Shown here piece after piece: positions 33,908-46,345 of a stretch of DNA of 64,000 nucleotides. Every line of letters starts with the position of its first letter. The stretch's first letter is position 1. The translations under genes and the position numbers were made by a program. This DNA is from Hydractinia symbiolongicarpus (taxonomy: Eukaryota > Cnidaria > Hydrozoa > Anthoathecata > Hydractiniidae): contig NC_079876.1 in the NCBI RefSeq assembly GCF_029227915.1, positions 6,388,001 to 6,452,000 on the forward strand, given 5' to 3'. The notes beneath the pieces were generated by a model. The model did not search any database, had not been told where the DNA came from, and worked only from the letters and a program-made list of their open reading frames with translations.

Positions 33908-34937
33908 ATGCCAAGTTGCCTGGCATATGGATGTTCGCAAACCACTGGGAGAGTAACTGCTAAAAAAGGTTTTTTTCATGATCCCAAAGCCAGTGAATAC
34001 AACTGAGAAACTTCGCGCAGCACAATGGTTGCATAATATTGGTACTGGATTGAATGTAGAAACATTTCCATTTGGGAAAAATAAAGTTGTATGTGAAGAC
34101 CACTTCCATCCTGACTGCATAAAAGATGATTTAAAAGGACGTCTATCGGGGATAACGTCGAAACGGAAAGAACTACTTTGTGGAGCAGTTCCAACTATTT
34201 TTAAACACAAAACTTACGAATTTATTAACATGGATGGCACTACCGTATTAAAACGTGATTCATCTTTAAAAAGAAAAATGCAGGAAGAATGCCTACATGT
34301 GAGTTACAAAAATCATGTTTTTTAATTTCAACCTTTTCTGGTACAACTCTTTTAGCGAACATATTTAATTAGATAGCCTGGTTTCTATATTGTAATTAAA
34401 ATATAAATGTGTTTCGTAATTTTTTTTAAGTAGTGAAAATAAGTGGAAATTTTATAAAAATTTCCATGAAAAATTCTTAATAAAATTTGGAAAAACGCAC
34501 GAATATTATTACTAGTATTACTTTTTATTATCATATGTTATTTTTGTTATCAATGTTAATGAAAACCAGGTTAAGTTTTCATGCGCACCTGGCTGGACTT
34601 CGAAGAAAAATATAAGGGTTGATCTACACTTCATTTTTTTATTCTAGACCGTAAAGAAGTTACTTAGTGAAAACAAAGAAACCACACTTTCACAGACATT
34701 ACATTTCATAGTAATGCACCCAAGCCGTATATTGTCTGTATGCTGAAAAGCGTAGTTGTCTAAAAAGAATATAATATGTTTTGTTGTTGTGGAACCTAGG
34801 CCTTACAAAATGTTGTATACATATTTTTAAATATTCTTTGACTCACATTCAGTAAACGAACTTTTATGTAGATAAAGAACGCACTTTTTTTTCGCATATG
34901 AAGTAATATTTTATATTTGTTTTGACAGGTAGAATAA
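33908..34937 (+). pseudogene. THAP-domain gene in the transposon, frameshifted
   Basis: The start reads MPSCLAYGCSQTTGRVTAKKGFF, the opening of a THAP zinc finger (C..GC). A T7 run at 33970-33976 then shifts frame; the rest of the domain is in the +1 frame: LRAAQWLHNIG, VVCEDHFHPDCI (the C..H pair) and the typical end GAVPTIF. The first exon ends at 34298 before GTGAGT; an acceptor GACAG at 34928 gives a second exon that reads VE and stops at 34937. The product would be a THAP-only protein of about 135 residues. The single shift in a homopolymer could be real decay or a sequence error. Confidence 0.75.
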
Positions 34938-34946
34938 TAAGCTTAC

Positions 34947-35419
34947 TTGTTTTGAAAAGATTTTATATCCTTGAAATTATTTTGATATCTGCGATGTCTA
35001 ATGCTTGCTGTCTCTAATACGGTGCGATTTAAACAAAGAATATTAAAATCTTTATGCAAGGTAATACATGTATTCTCTTCCAGCTTTTCTCCCAGTAAAG
35101 TTGTAAACTCGAAACAACACTTGCATTCTTCAACAGTCATTAACTCGTGTATATCACATTTTTTACACTTACACCAATGTAAGTTTTCTAACCTGCTTGA
35201 GTCTAAATCCTCATCTTCGTCGTCGTCTGAAATATCATTCGCAGTTTTTGATGAACAAATGTTTTTCAACTGACTTTCAGTATATTCAGGTTCGTTATCA
35301 TAACACCCTTTGCAAATACTTTCATCTGTTTCAGAACTATATACTTCGCTATGTTCACTAGCACAACTACTTTTTTCGCTACTATCCATGACTAAGTGAT
35401 TTTGAGTCTCGCGGCTCAT
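34947..35419 (-). CDS. First half of a P2X7-type cytosolic (ballast) domain, transposon-borne
   Basis: The reading frame begins MSRETQNHLVMDSSEKSS, followed by an acidic stretch (DDDEDEDLD). It then has WCKCKKCDIHELMTVEECKCC, the WCxCxxC...ECxCC Zn-coordinating start of the P2X7 intracellular domain, and later CITLHKDFNILCLNRTVLETA. The exon ends at a GTAAGC donor (34946 down). The expected next exon (YRYAAYRQF...) was not found on this strand in the element. The domain is known from vertebrate P2X7 tails and as stand-alone proteins in many invertebrates. The start is taken at the first Met and no transmembrane segment is present. Confidence 0.7.
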
Positions 35420-35629
35420 ACGTCATAATTCTGTATGGTTCACGAGGAACCGTGAATGGAGTACACGGTTAATTTCAGAAAACCTTAGAACTTTAATGGG
35501 CTAAAACAGCCTAAATAATGAAAATTAAGAGTTAATTTTTTTTTCAATAGTTTATTTAGATGTTATACAACGTTCTTAATTTTTTTTTAATAACATTTTT
35601 TTTTGACCTTAGTTTCCCTTTAATATTCC

Positions 35630-36070
35630 GAATATCCACTTCATGTTTTAGGAGAATTCGTATTCGCCTAAAATTGTGTTTCCTGGAAGAGAAAAGCAAA
35701 ATACTTATGTCATTGTACGGATGAACTTTGTTTTTAGTGCGGGCGTTGCAATGTTTCAAGGAAACGCAGAAAAATCAGTCTTAATAATATTTTGTCCGGA
35801 ATTGTTGAACTAAAACTTTTTTAAAAAAAATAATTATTTGCCCTTAATTCCATCCGTACCTTACATATAACATAGGAACAAAAGTGCATTTTAATTGGTT
35901 TGAGTGCACTGAATTTTAAGTTTTTATATGTTGACGGAACAGTAAAGTCGAGATTAAGTCATGCGATTCATTTTTCTTGTTAAAAAAATTAAAATAATTT
36001 GAAGATATGAACCTTCATTTCCTGAAGCTTCCAGAGAGCAAATTTATTATTTTATGTTTTATACCGATGT
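35630..36070. other. Intergenic, nothing recognised
   Basis: No supportable feature. Confidence 0.35.
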
Positions 36071-36071
36071 A

Positions 36072-36604
36072 CAGTATACTCTCCAATTAGCGGACACCAT
36101 CGGTAAATCATTAAAATGTCTAACGTTTGGAAAGTTTTACATTTTAAGCCGCAAATTAGAAAATAAGGCCGATTTTTCTATCACAAAGGAAAAATAACAA
36201 ATTATAATATAATATTAACATAATTATAACGAAACAAACTTTCAATCTTTACAGATCTTTAAAGTCTTTCAAACAAATTTTAACAAATGACGGAGGATTA
36301 CAGATTTTATTTCGAAATGTTTTTAATTATTTTTTGTTTTCTGCTATTTATCTTGACGATCTTTAGCCTCTATTGAGATCGTTTATTTTTTTTGAACTGT
36401 CCGCTAATTGGAGAGAAAAAAAACCATATTTGCTCTTTGGTGCAAAAAATATTGTCTGCTAATTAGAGTGTCCCCTAATTAAGTGTCCGCTTTTTGGAAA
36501 GTTTTTATGAGTCTTTGACTATAAAACGGTCAGTGTATGAGCAAAATGTCCGCTAATAAGATGTCTTTGCCTTTTAGAGTGTCCCCTAATTGGACAGAAT
36601 ACTG
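36072..36604. mobile_element. MITE with TA target duplication (533 bp)
   Basis: Left end CAGTATACTCTCCAATTAGC and right end, inverted, CAGTATTCTGTCCAATTAGG, with TA on both sides (36070-36071, 36605-36606). Phrases such as GTCCGCTAATTGGAGAG recur inside. This fits a Tc1/mariner- or pogo-type non-autonomous element. Confidence 0.78.
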
Positions 36605-36609
36605 TATAA

Positions 36610-38580
36610 GAAAATGCTTTCAGGTTTTATTAAAAATTCAGCTTTTTGGAAACACAATATTCCTTTTTGAGAAACATTATATGCTAACAAATACACTTGC
36701 CTGGTGGATAATTAATATGACATTTGAAATATCATAGAATGGAGCTGCTATATTAGAAACAGTTTTATGCAAAATTGAGTGCATTAAAAGCTTTAGTCAT
36801 AAACGATATTCAAACGCTTTCTTTGATTAATAAACAATTCTTTACAACTTTTTCTTGAACTAGTTATTATTATATAACATAAATGTAAATATGTAATAAC
36901 TATTTTAAGAGCAGAGAAAGAGAAAACACGATCCAACGCGATGTGAAAATTAATGAATTATACTCTTATTTTTTCGTTTTATGTTATAAATTCAGCTTTA
37001 CTTGCAGAAAACTGTTGAGTACATTATTCTCAAATATCAAAAATCATAATAATTATGACGTTTCCGAAATTTTATAATGGTTCAACGAACTGAAGTTTTT
37101 AGATCAATATAATATTCCTGTTAAATTATATTTAGATTTGAAGAACATAACTATTTTGGAAACAAGGCTACTTTCAGAAGGCTCCTCTATATGAAGAGTG
37201 TGACCGTAACATCGCGCTCACAATTGGCAATGGCAAACCAACTTTAAAGATTAATTCAGTATTCTCACCACAAGAGCATCTAATCACAAAAATAAATCAG
37301 CAAAAATTTGTTTTAAATTTTTCTTTCAATGGCATAATTGACTGGCATAACTGTAAGGTTTGCCTTTAATATTTTCTGAGCCTGAGCTTATGGGCGTTTC
37401 TGAAAATGGGTAAATTCTGGAATATAAGAAAGTATGATGATAACAAAACATTTATTTGGTTAAATTTCATCGAACCAGCCCAAAACCATATCAGACCAAA
37501 TGTCAAGTCAATAGGTTAATATTGGAGTATGGAACTTTTAAGTAAAAGGACACTATAATACCCGGTTTAGCCTTATTTTGTGGATTTCTTATGTTCACTG
37601 CTTTGTAATTAGTATTAAAAGTCATGAGATAATATATGTTTGATATCTACTACTATTGTTAGTGGATCCTGGGTTTGAATCACATGTCAGGTTGAGCGCT
37701 CAATCTAGGTGTGCCTTAAAAAATGATTGTGTTCGATTTACGTGAAATTTCTTCATAGCGTCTTCTTAGGTCAAGCAAGAATCGTTTTACAAAAAATCTT
37801 TTTACTTTTTTCAGTATTAACATAAAATTTATAGGTATATAATCTTTAACAAAATAACTATGTAATTTTGTTATGCCTCATGCAAAAGTAAATTCTATCA
37901 GAAAGGTTTGAAATTACTCCTTTTAGATAAATATCAATTTATTTAGAATATTAAAGAAAGCATGTCAATCTTTTTTGTTACTACATTCGATCAAATTTAG
38001 AACGGAAATGATTTTCTTCCATTTTTCGGGCTTTTCCACAAAATAACTTAAACTATACCATTATCTTTTTTAGTAGGCTAATATTAAACACGTTTAATAA
38101 CCATTAATTGACGTCTAAAACGTGCCATAGCAAAGTGTCTTCCAATTCAAAGTTCCCAAGCAACTTTTTCTTTTCATTTACAAGCATTATTTTGCATGTA
38201 TCACTCATGAAACTTTAAATATGACAACAGGTATACATCAACAATCCTATTAGTTGTGCAATTTTGTATTATAATACCCTTGTGTGTACAACAATACTTT
38301 AATTGATTAGTTAATTTTAAGCCAATTCTCGCAGCTGACAGGAAAACAACATCAGCATATTTTTACACTAAGAATTGTAAAGAACTCAGATTATAATAAA
38401 ATGCAAAACTTTAATCAACTCAAATTCAGTGCAAATAAAATGTCTCAAAAAGGACCGTTTCTACCGCGACAAAATTGTTAAATCAACACGGGACATACCA
38501 CCCAATGCCCGCATGTGTAATTTAAAAATAGGATTGATCAATATGTGAAAATTCATCTAGGAAAATTGGGTTTAAACAAC
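36610..38580. other. AT-rich intergenic
   Basis: At 37655-37710 a GGGTTTGAATCAC block resembles a B box but no matching A box was found. Nothing else. Confidence 0.35.
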
Positions 38581-38584
38581 AATT

Positions 38585-41500
38585 CGTGTTGTCATAGTAA
38601 TTAATAAAAAACAAGTATTTCAAATATTTCTTTACTTTGAACTTTCACCACAGTGAATTAGTTATCACAACATGTGATTTTGATAAAGCCATAAAGGCCT
38701 TTTGTTCCATTCCACATTTTTCATGCACGCCATATAATTTTATAAAGTTTACCATTTCCACTGCAAAATGTTAAAACATCAAAAAGAACTTTAAAAATGT
38801 AAACTCCTTCATTCAATTTGACTTTTACTGCTCTTTGTTTACACCATACGCAGGAATGTGTGTTTCGTTTAGCCTTTCTTCGTCTCGGAATAAAAAATGA
38901 ACACATTGGTGAATATTTTACACGGAGCCAATTTATGTGCGAGATTACATGAGACACTAGCTGAGGCGGTAAAAGTTTTATTTATAAAGTGGGTTGACAT
39001 TGATTTTCAAAAGAATGTCTTAAGATCTAGTGCTCATAATGTTGTATTTATTATAGTGTAGTTAAGTCTAGCTTAAGATAAACGTATTTCATATTCCGAG
39101 ACAAGTTACCGAGTCACACCTTAGGTGGCTAGTGTTTGGAAACGAAACTTCAGGAACGAAAAGTTGTTTAATGACGCGCCGTTTATTCATTTTTGTGAAA
39201 AAGCGCATATTTCCCTTTGATTTTTTCAATCATTATGAGTCTTATATCATATGTATTGGATGTTGGATGGTTGGTTGTTACTTGTCGTGGATTTTAATGT
39301 ATGTATTTAGTTCTTATCTTAAAACATATTGATTGCATCAATTATAAGGAACTTATAGCTAGCTATAACTAAATTACGTGCATTTTGGAAATTCATTCTG
39401 CAGACATTGATTCTATTTTTTATTCCATTTTATTTTATTTCTAAAGTTTTTACCAGTGTTGCTAATGATTTTGTATCTTTATTATGATGATACGATCATC
39501 TTGAAAATTTTCATTTCAGATGATTCTTCAGCCCAAAAGTCTTGACATCAATCAAATATAATTGTAAACACAAGGTTTCACTTATTTATAGACAACAACA
39601 TCATTGGTTACATCACAAATTTATCCCCAATGAAGTCCAGGATTTTGCATTTGTTAGGTTGTTGAGATTTTTCAAATCGAAGAGAAATAGGCTGCGTAGG
39701 AGCTTTTATATTATTTAGTATGTATATGTAGAGCCTAGCATATTTGACATTGGAAAAAAAGTACATCACAGAATTAAGACGTAAATCACGAAATTAGGAC
39801 GTTTTAGCTAATTCAACCGGGAAAAATTTCCACTTTGTTTACTTGCATTTTTGCAAAGTTATTTTATGGAATAGAAACCACGAGGGTGCCGATAAGCCGC
39901 ATACACCGTTAAAAGTGCGGGTGTTTTCTGGCGAGTTATGCGTTTTGAAAAAAAATAGGTATTTGCCTGAAAAAACCCACAAAGAACCGAACAATGCTTG
40001 AACAAACAAAAAATATTCACCAAAAAAACACTCAATAATTCACCACAAATTATTTAAAAAAGTATAAAAAATAAAATGAACTAACTATATATGTGGTACC
40101 GAAGTGCTTAAAAAAACTGTTTTTGATGGTTTTTAATAAGATTTACTTCATAAATAACTTATACATAAGAGAACTAATCAATTTACTCAGAATTGTTTAT
40201 GTCAATAATGCGTGTCCTATTCTATTTTAAAAGACGTATTGTTAAAAATCATGTCCGTATTAAAGGTGTTTAATATCTAGTAGTAAGGTTTAGGCGACCA
40301 TTAAGGAAAAGGTTTTGGTTGAGATAGGAAGCAGAAAAAGAAGGCAAAGTAAGTATTATAAGTTGTTATTCATTTTACTGTTTTTTGTTTTGTATTTTTC
40401 CCCATTATGCAGCGAAATTTGAAAGTACGTCAAAATGCGTCCAGATATAATTAGAGGTTTACACTACTATTCCCACCGTGAATTATGTAATTGAATGAAT
40501 CAATAATTAAATTTTGTGCGTTCTAATGAAACAACATATAAAGTAACTCGCCCGGTAATCACGCAGTCTCTTACGTATGACGCCATAATATTTATGAATA
40601 TGTGTTCTCGACTATATAGTATATCCAAATGTGTATTATGTGTGAATTGTTTTGTTTAAGCGAAACATTTCTTTTGAATTAAAAAAAAAAAAATTTAACG
40701 AAAAATTAGTACGTCTACCCGATTACCTTCACATACTGTAAAACCCGCATTGGCATTATGAAAATGACTTTTAATCTGCAGTAAAATATTTTTTTACAAG
40801 AGGGCGGTTTAATCTTCCCCTATATGCATTACACACCTTGGTTGTTATAATATCAACCAATAAAAGTATCATTAATTAATAAAATACCACTAAGTATTCT
40901 AAATATTTGTTTACTTTGAACTTTCAATACATTGGATTAGTTATTGCAAATTGCGGCCGTAACAATAAACAACAGATTCTATGGTTCCCTCAAACAAGTT
41001 CTAGAAACAGGAAATATAATATAATTACGCTCGTCAAAACAAACATTTTTATCCAGCAATGTTTCTCAACAAATTGTTGTTACAATCTTGGAGGAAGAAA
41101 GGCAGAAGGAGAAATAACTATTTTATGTATGCTTCAAATGTATTGAATTTTCTGTTGCTTTTAATTTCAAAAGAATCAGTGCGCGAAGTGCTCGACCAAT
41201 TGTTTTCAGCGAAAAATTAATCAAGTTCTAAAATCTCCTTTAATTGGAATTTCTTTATTCTGTGAAAGTCTGGCTCTGAAACATCGCTGTGTAGTAAAAT
41301 TTGGACGGACAAAATACTGAATATATGTTGGTAAGCATTGCATGCAAAAGGTTTAACAAAGAGTTTCAAAATATTTATAAAGTTGGAATAATAAGCTTTT
41401 TAGAAAAGCTAGAGTATAGTTAACTGATCATATAAAAAAGTACCGATAAAAATGAGCCGGACAAAAGTTGACAAAACATGTGGAATATTAATCCTTATTT

Positions 41501-41935
41501 TTACTGATAAAATAAGATCCGATTCTAGAAATTATTTAGTTTGTTAACAACGGTATATAGCACATGATGTCGTTGCTAATTATGTATTTGTTATAATATA
41601 ATTACATCACTATGAAGTTGCAAATTCGGTATGTACTTCAGAAATTAATCAGATCAAAAATACTGTAATCGGTGCACAAAGCCAATCATATCCGGTTATT
41701 TCAATTTACGAATAATTTATTCACAAAACTGCAAAAGTTTAAGTTTAAGCGCAGTATTTTAATAAAATCAAAAAGTTGTTTACTGCCTAAATCATTTATT
41801 AAATGTCTACTATATAATGAGAACGTATACTACAATCAATTACTTGCAAAGTTATTTTATGGAATAAAAACCACGAGGGTGCCGATAAGCCGTGTTTTCA
41901 CTCGTTCACATTGCATCAGTATTGTCCCGTGACAT
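38585..41935. repeat. Diverged repeat blocks (38.6/40.9 kb and 39.8/41.8 kb)
   Basis: Two block pairs recur in the same orientation. One is TTTACTTTGAACTTTCA plus a GAATTAGTTAT/GGATTAGTTAT tail (38630 and 40908). The other is TTGCAAAGTTATTTTATGGA then CCACGAGGGTGCCGATAAGC (39853-39900 and 41847-41890). The second block also resembles 14704-14720. This suggests a repeat family of unclear type. No gene found in this region. Confidence 0.5.
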
Positions 41936-41939
41936 TCAT

Positions 41940-44900
41940 CGAACAAAGTGTGTGCGTAACGTTACATCGCGACAGAAAGATCCGCTTTGCTCTACTACTT
42001 GAAAAACACCTACAAGATCGTTCTCTACCGATATTAGTTTTTACACAAACAAAGAGAGAATATTTCTGATTCTACCGTTAACGCAACGATCAAAACATCT
42101 TGTAACACACAGTCAAAGTGTGTTATGACCTAATTAAAGAACACAATAAGAAAGAGTTTCTTGTGAAAGCTCTAAGCAACTAAGTAGTCATGTGATTACA
42201 TTTGCGTCGTTTAGAGAGAGAAAAAACACTTACGTAAACACGAAAAGAAATATGATTGGTTAATATAATTACAATACTCTTTGTATTACACCATGACTAT
42301 ATAAATAATTTGTTTTATTTTGAACAAAAGAATAAGTATATATGTAATCAATGTTGCATGACGATTACCAATATGACAACATAATATATTTTAGGGTTGG
42401 TTTGTCATAAACTTTTAGATTTCAGCGAAGAAAGTTCAACAGCTTTTAACGTCAGCACAATTTTTAAAAAAAGATAAATATATATTTAGATACAAATATT
42501 TATATATGAAATCTGTTTCACGGGTGAGTTTAGTCAGTTCTCCATCTTTTTTGATAATTATGTTTATAATATCATTGACTGATATTATCGATATTTAGTC
42601 TCCTTGGTTCTTCAAAGATGATTTTTGGTTTTTTTAGTTGAACAACATTAAACGTTGAAAGAATCTCAGAACGGAAAATATAATTACATATATATTTACA
42701 AAAAATCACGTTACACGGGTAAGTTTAGTCACTTCTTCATCTTTTTTAAATATTATTGTGGTGATACTTTCAATTTTATAATGCTGTTTGTTTTCATCTT
42801 TCCTTATCTTCCTGTCTTTTTATTTTTTCCCATGTTGCATTATGTTTGTTTACTTGCATTTTTGTAATCTATATAACAGATAGAATGTTGATGTAAGAAT
42901 TTCCAGTCTGACTCAGGTTGTTTTTAACCTTTAGTTTCATTTAGCAATCTAGTAGCAAATGTTTCTTAATTTTTTAATACGAAGACTCACATATGACTTT
43001 CTTATAAACATGTTTCTTATCAAACAAACCCTTTTCAGTAAAACCAACCTCATCCGACAATTTACTTCTTCCCAAAGTCTGGGACAGCAATTAGAGGCCT
43101 TGGAGCGAGGTTAACAGCAATACCTAGTAAATATATATTGCCAGATAAAATTTGGAAAATGTTAATGATGTAACCTTAAATGTTCAAGAAAAATTGAGTT
43201 GATGACAAAAACTTTGGTGAAGTATAGAACTTGGCAAGACTGTTAACAAGTAAAAAATGATGAGCCATGTTCTTCTCATGACAAGATGCGTGCAACTAAA
43301 TAAATAAATACTTGAAAATATTTGCATTCCTTTGTAATAATATCTCTCCTTCGACGACGTATTAAGTAGTAATATTTAGTACTAATACTTTTAGTACTAA
43401 TATAAAGGAATTCAATACATATACTACAATGCTTTAAAAACGCCCGGGTGTGTATCTTTAGGGGCGTCCAATTTAGAACTGGAGATGAAGGTTTAAGAAA
43501 GAAACTTTTGATAAAATTTTACAATTTTAATTTATCTCTATCATTATATTAAAAGCTAGTGCAGCATTTATCATATCTTATTCCTTCCTTCATTCCTATG
43601 TTTAAAGTGGGCTTCATGAATATCATTATTAAACAGCCCCAAACTCGTCCCCAGCGCCTTTTGTGTCTTTTTTTTAATGAACAGACAAAAGGCGCTGGGA
43701 CGAGTTTGAAACAGCTCTTTAAAGAAAAAGGCGGTGGTCTTATTAGATGAGCGTTTATTAAAAGAAAATACTGAAAGGACAAAACAATAAATTGAGAAAG
43801 AATTTAAGTAAACGTAGCGAGCGTTTATCCAGAGCATTACAGTAAAGAAGATAATTATAACCATGGATTTAATTAAAACCATGGATTTTGTTGTTTACAA
43901 AAGTAGAGCGATATGAACTTTGGACATATCATGTGAGGTAGACGAAAGTGATAGCGATAGGAGAATGAGAGTAATTAAATAAAAATGGACGTGTATTGAT
44001 TTATTGACGTCAAATGTTAATATGGAAATAAATAAAAGATATTAAAATACAATCGTGCATTTCAGCCTTTATGTAAGTTAAGCCAGTTCGACTTCCTAAC
44101 CTCCTGACTAGGAGCAACCTCGTCCCCAGGGCATCTTGTATCTTTCTGACATCACTTTTTATTGTTTACTGAAACCTTTTTCGGTGAAGAGACTATTTAA
44201 AGCTAGTCCACGGATTTGTTTGCCCTTTTTACACCGCATTGCGTGTGTCTTGCTACTTGCGCAACAGACAGACGTAGACGGGTATTAATAATATAAATTA
44301 GTCGTGGATAAAGCTATATATTCCATAGATTTAAGTTTGTAATTATGTCTATGCAGAACGACCTTATTTGTAATTAGATATAATCATTAATAATATATAA
44401 TTGCATGTTATTTTTGTATGTAAGAATATTTCTTCTACAAAAGCGACTATAAAAAACATCCCCCCAAAAACTTCCATTTACATTCTTGATTGGTTAGAAC
44501 AAATCACGTTACAAAATTAAAGTCATTTCACTTGCTAGGAATTTCATTGTCTGCCAATTTAATCTTACTGGCGGGTTGTGTAACTACAATGAATGTAAAT
44601 ACTTTGTCACAAATTTATGTTGGGACATATTCACGTTGCCTATTTTGTTTAAATCTTTTTCATTGAATTAACAAACGTTTTATGATAAGAAACAACAAAT
44701 TAAAAAAAATTTCTGCACGTGGTTTCTTCCACGGGTTTAAAAATTAGTACATTACTACGCTAGTTCTAGTCTGTCTGTAACAAGCAAAGTAGATGTGTAG
44801 TTTTTGATTAAAAAAATAGCCGTAGCAACATTTCACATTTGCCAATTTATATTGTTTAAATAACACTTGGGGCATGAAGAAAAAAATCCGGTAAATTCGG

Positions 44901-45480
44901 ACTTGCTATGGATTCCAATTGTTTTGTCAAATGAAGAAATTATCTACAATTAAATCCATGATAAAATGTCTGTTCCGCCTGTAAGTGCAGTTTTGCAGAC
45001 TTGATTCATCCGTGCTTCGTCGGCGTTCACCTCCGCATTAGTTAAGAACCGCATGGCTGGATTTCTTGTGTAAGACCTGGTTACCAACGACGAAGGGGTC
45101 AGGCAAAAGAGATTCATGTCTACGTAGTTCTTTTAACTAAGTCAGGAGTCGGTGAATTAGCTAGGATGGTCAGGTTGGCTATGAATAGGCTTGCTAATGG
45201 ATAAAAAGTGTTTGACCAAGACGGAAATCTATCGACGTTTTGTCCGATGAACGTTCTAAACGAGCTAAGGACATCTCCGAACAAACTGGAAATGTGGCAA
45301 GCATTTTGTCTGACGAGTCTCCAAAAATTATTTCGAAGGTTGCCATCGCACGTGTTTTATGCGTGTGCCAAGGCATGCGCGTACGATCGCACGCCTCTTC
45401 TGAAAAAGCCTGTTATTTTTAATTTACAATCAAATATTCTCGTCGTCAACTTAATTTGTGTGAGAAAAATCAATTTCAGG
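41940..45480. other. Intergenic with small repeats and a hairpin
   Basis: A short direct repeat (CACGGGTGAGTTTAGTCA at about 42520, CACGGGTAAGTTTAGTCA at about 42714) and the hairpin at 43641-43707. Protein-like frames at 45208-45549 overlap in different phases and are not convincing. Confidence 0.4.
43641..43707. repeat. Long hairpin, 23-bp stem
   Basis: AAACTCGTCCCCAGCGCC... (43641-43664) pairs with 43685-43707 with a single bulged C; the loop is 20 bases. The CGTCCCCAG core belongs to the CCTGGGGACGAGG motif family seen throughout the window. Confidence 0.8.
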
Positions 45481-45487
45481 TATTTAT

Positions 45488-45644
45488 TCACTTTCTTTGA
45501 AGCCAGTATACATCCCCATTCGGACCTGGATATTCTCTACGTATCCTAGACACGACACAAGATTGTATCACCCGACGAACACCTTTTCCCAAGTGGTTAT
45601 GAACAAACCAATAAAATTGGCGGTATGCCGCATATCGATAAGAT
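45488..45644 (-). CDS. Terminal exon with second half of a P2X7-type cytosolic domain
   Basis: After a TTTTTAG acceptor the minus strand reads SYRYAAYRQFYWFVHNHLG, VRRVIQSCVVSRIRREYPG, and stops. YRxAAYRQF and the IxSCxxxRIRxEFP-like end are hallmarks of the C-terminal half of the P2X7 cytosolic domain. Its phase (2) matches the donor of the half-domain exon at 34.95 kb, but it lies upstream of that exon in transcription order, so the two cannot be one gene as arranged. It is probably a separate fragment. The first-half exon was not found between 45.65 and 48 kb. Confidence 0.65.
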
Positions 45645-46345
45645 CTAAAAATATCATCTTCAAAAAAGATTGGAAGCAAGAGTGCTAGCGACCTATTTGT
45701 TAGAAACTTCGTCCTTTTTTTAAGTCTACGGCTTTCCTGATTGTGAATAGCGACTATCGCTGTCCACAAAGTTTTGTTTAAAATCACAACAGCGTTGAAA
45801 TCTTCGTGCTCTGTTATACATTTCTTATCAAAAACACAACAGAAACCTTATACCCAGGCGCTCATTTATAATACAACCAAAAGAAAAATGTGAGGTCAAA
45901 TTTTACAGGTAGCGTAGCTGGAAGTAATTTATAGTGTCCACCTCGTTACAGCATAAACAGTCAACAGCTATAGGCATCCTTTCGCACTTTTGCACATAGG
46001 CACCACTCACTGATCTGGTGTGTCTGCTTCATTGTCATTATAAGAGGGAATTTTTTGTTTGTTATTGAGTCGTTCTGGCTCAAACTGAAATTCAATTATG
46101 TTTACATTTCTGTTTGTGAACATGATTGATAATTGTAAAAAAATTCTATTGGAAATATCATTAACATTTTTTCGTTATTTCTCTAACTGCATGCGCCAAT
46201 CTCTACACGGGGTAAATCAATGAATACGTCATTGCATAAATTGCGCATATTAATGTTTTTACCCAGTCCTTTTCCGCTTTCGAAGTTCAGTAAAGATGAG
46301 AATTGAGAATGGCATGGTCAAGTAAACAAATTCAGTTTAAACTTA

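Larger units (their letters stand above)
33608..35619. mobile_element. Kolobok-like DNA transposon (2,012 bp) with THAP and P2X7-type coding regions
   Basis: Perfect 19-bp terminal inverted repeats (AGGGAAACTAAGGTCAAAA at 33608-33626 and its complement at 35601-35619) are flanked by TTAA on both sides (33604-33607, 35620-35623). TTAA target duplication together with a THAP DNA-binding domain is the known signature of the Kolobok superfamily; piggyBac also uses TTAA but does not carry THAP as a rule. Inside are a plus-strand THAP gene and a convergent minus-strand reading frame with half of a P2X7-type cytosolic domain. No DDE catalytic core is seen, so it appears non-autonomous. Confidence 0.82.

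Noticed and set aside
33908-34325. Host THAP transcription factor gene
   Set aside because: It lies wholly between transposon ends with TTAA duplications, so it is element-borne.
45208-45549. Protein-like plus-strand frames near 45.2 kb
   Set aside because: Two overlapping frames look equally plausible, neither has a known motif or good splice sites.
34947-45644. One gene joining both P2X7-type half-domain exons
   Set aside because: Phases fit, but on the minus strand the C-terminal exon would be transcribed before the N-terminal one.
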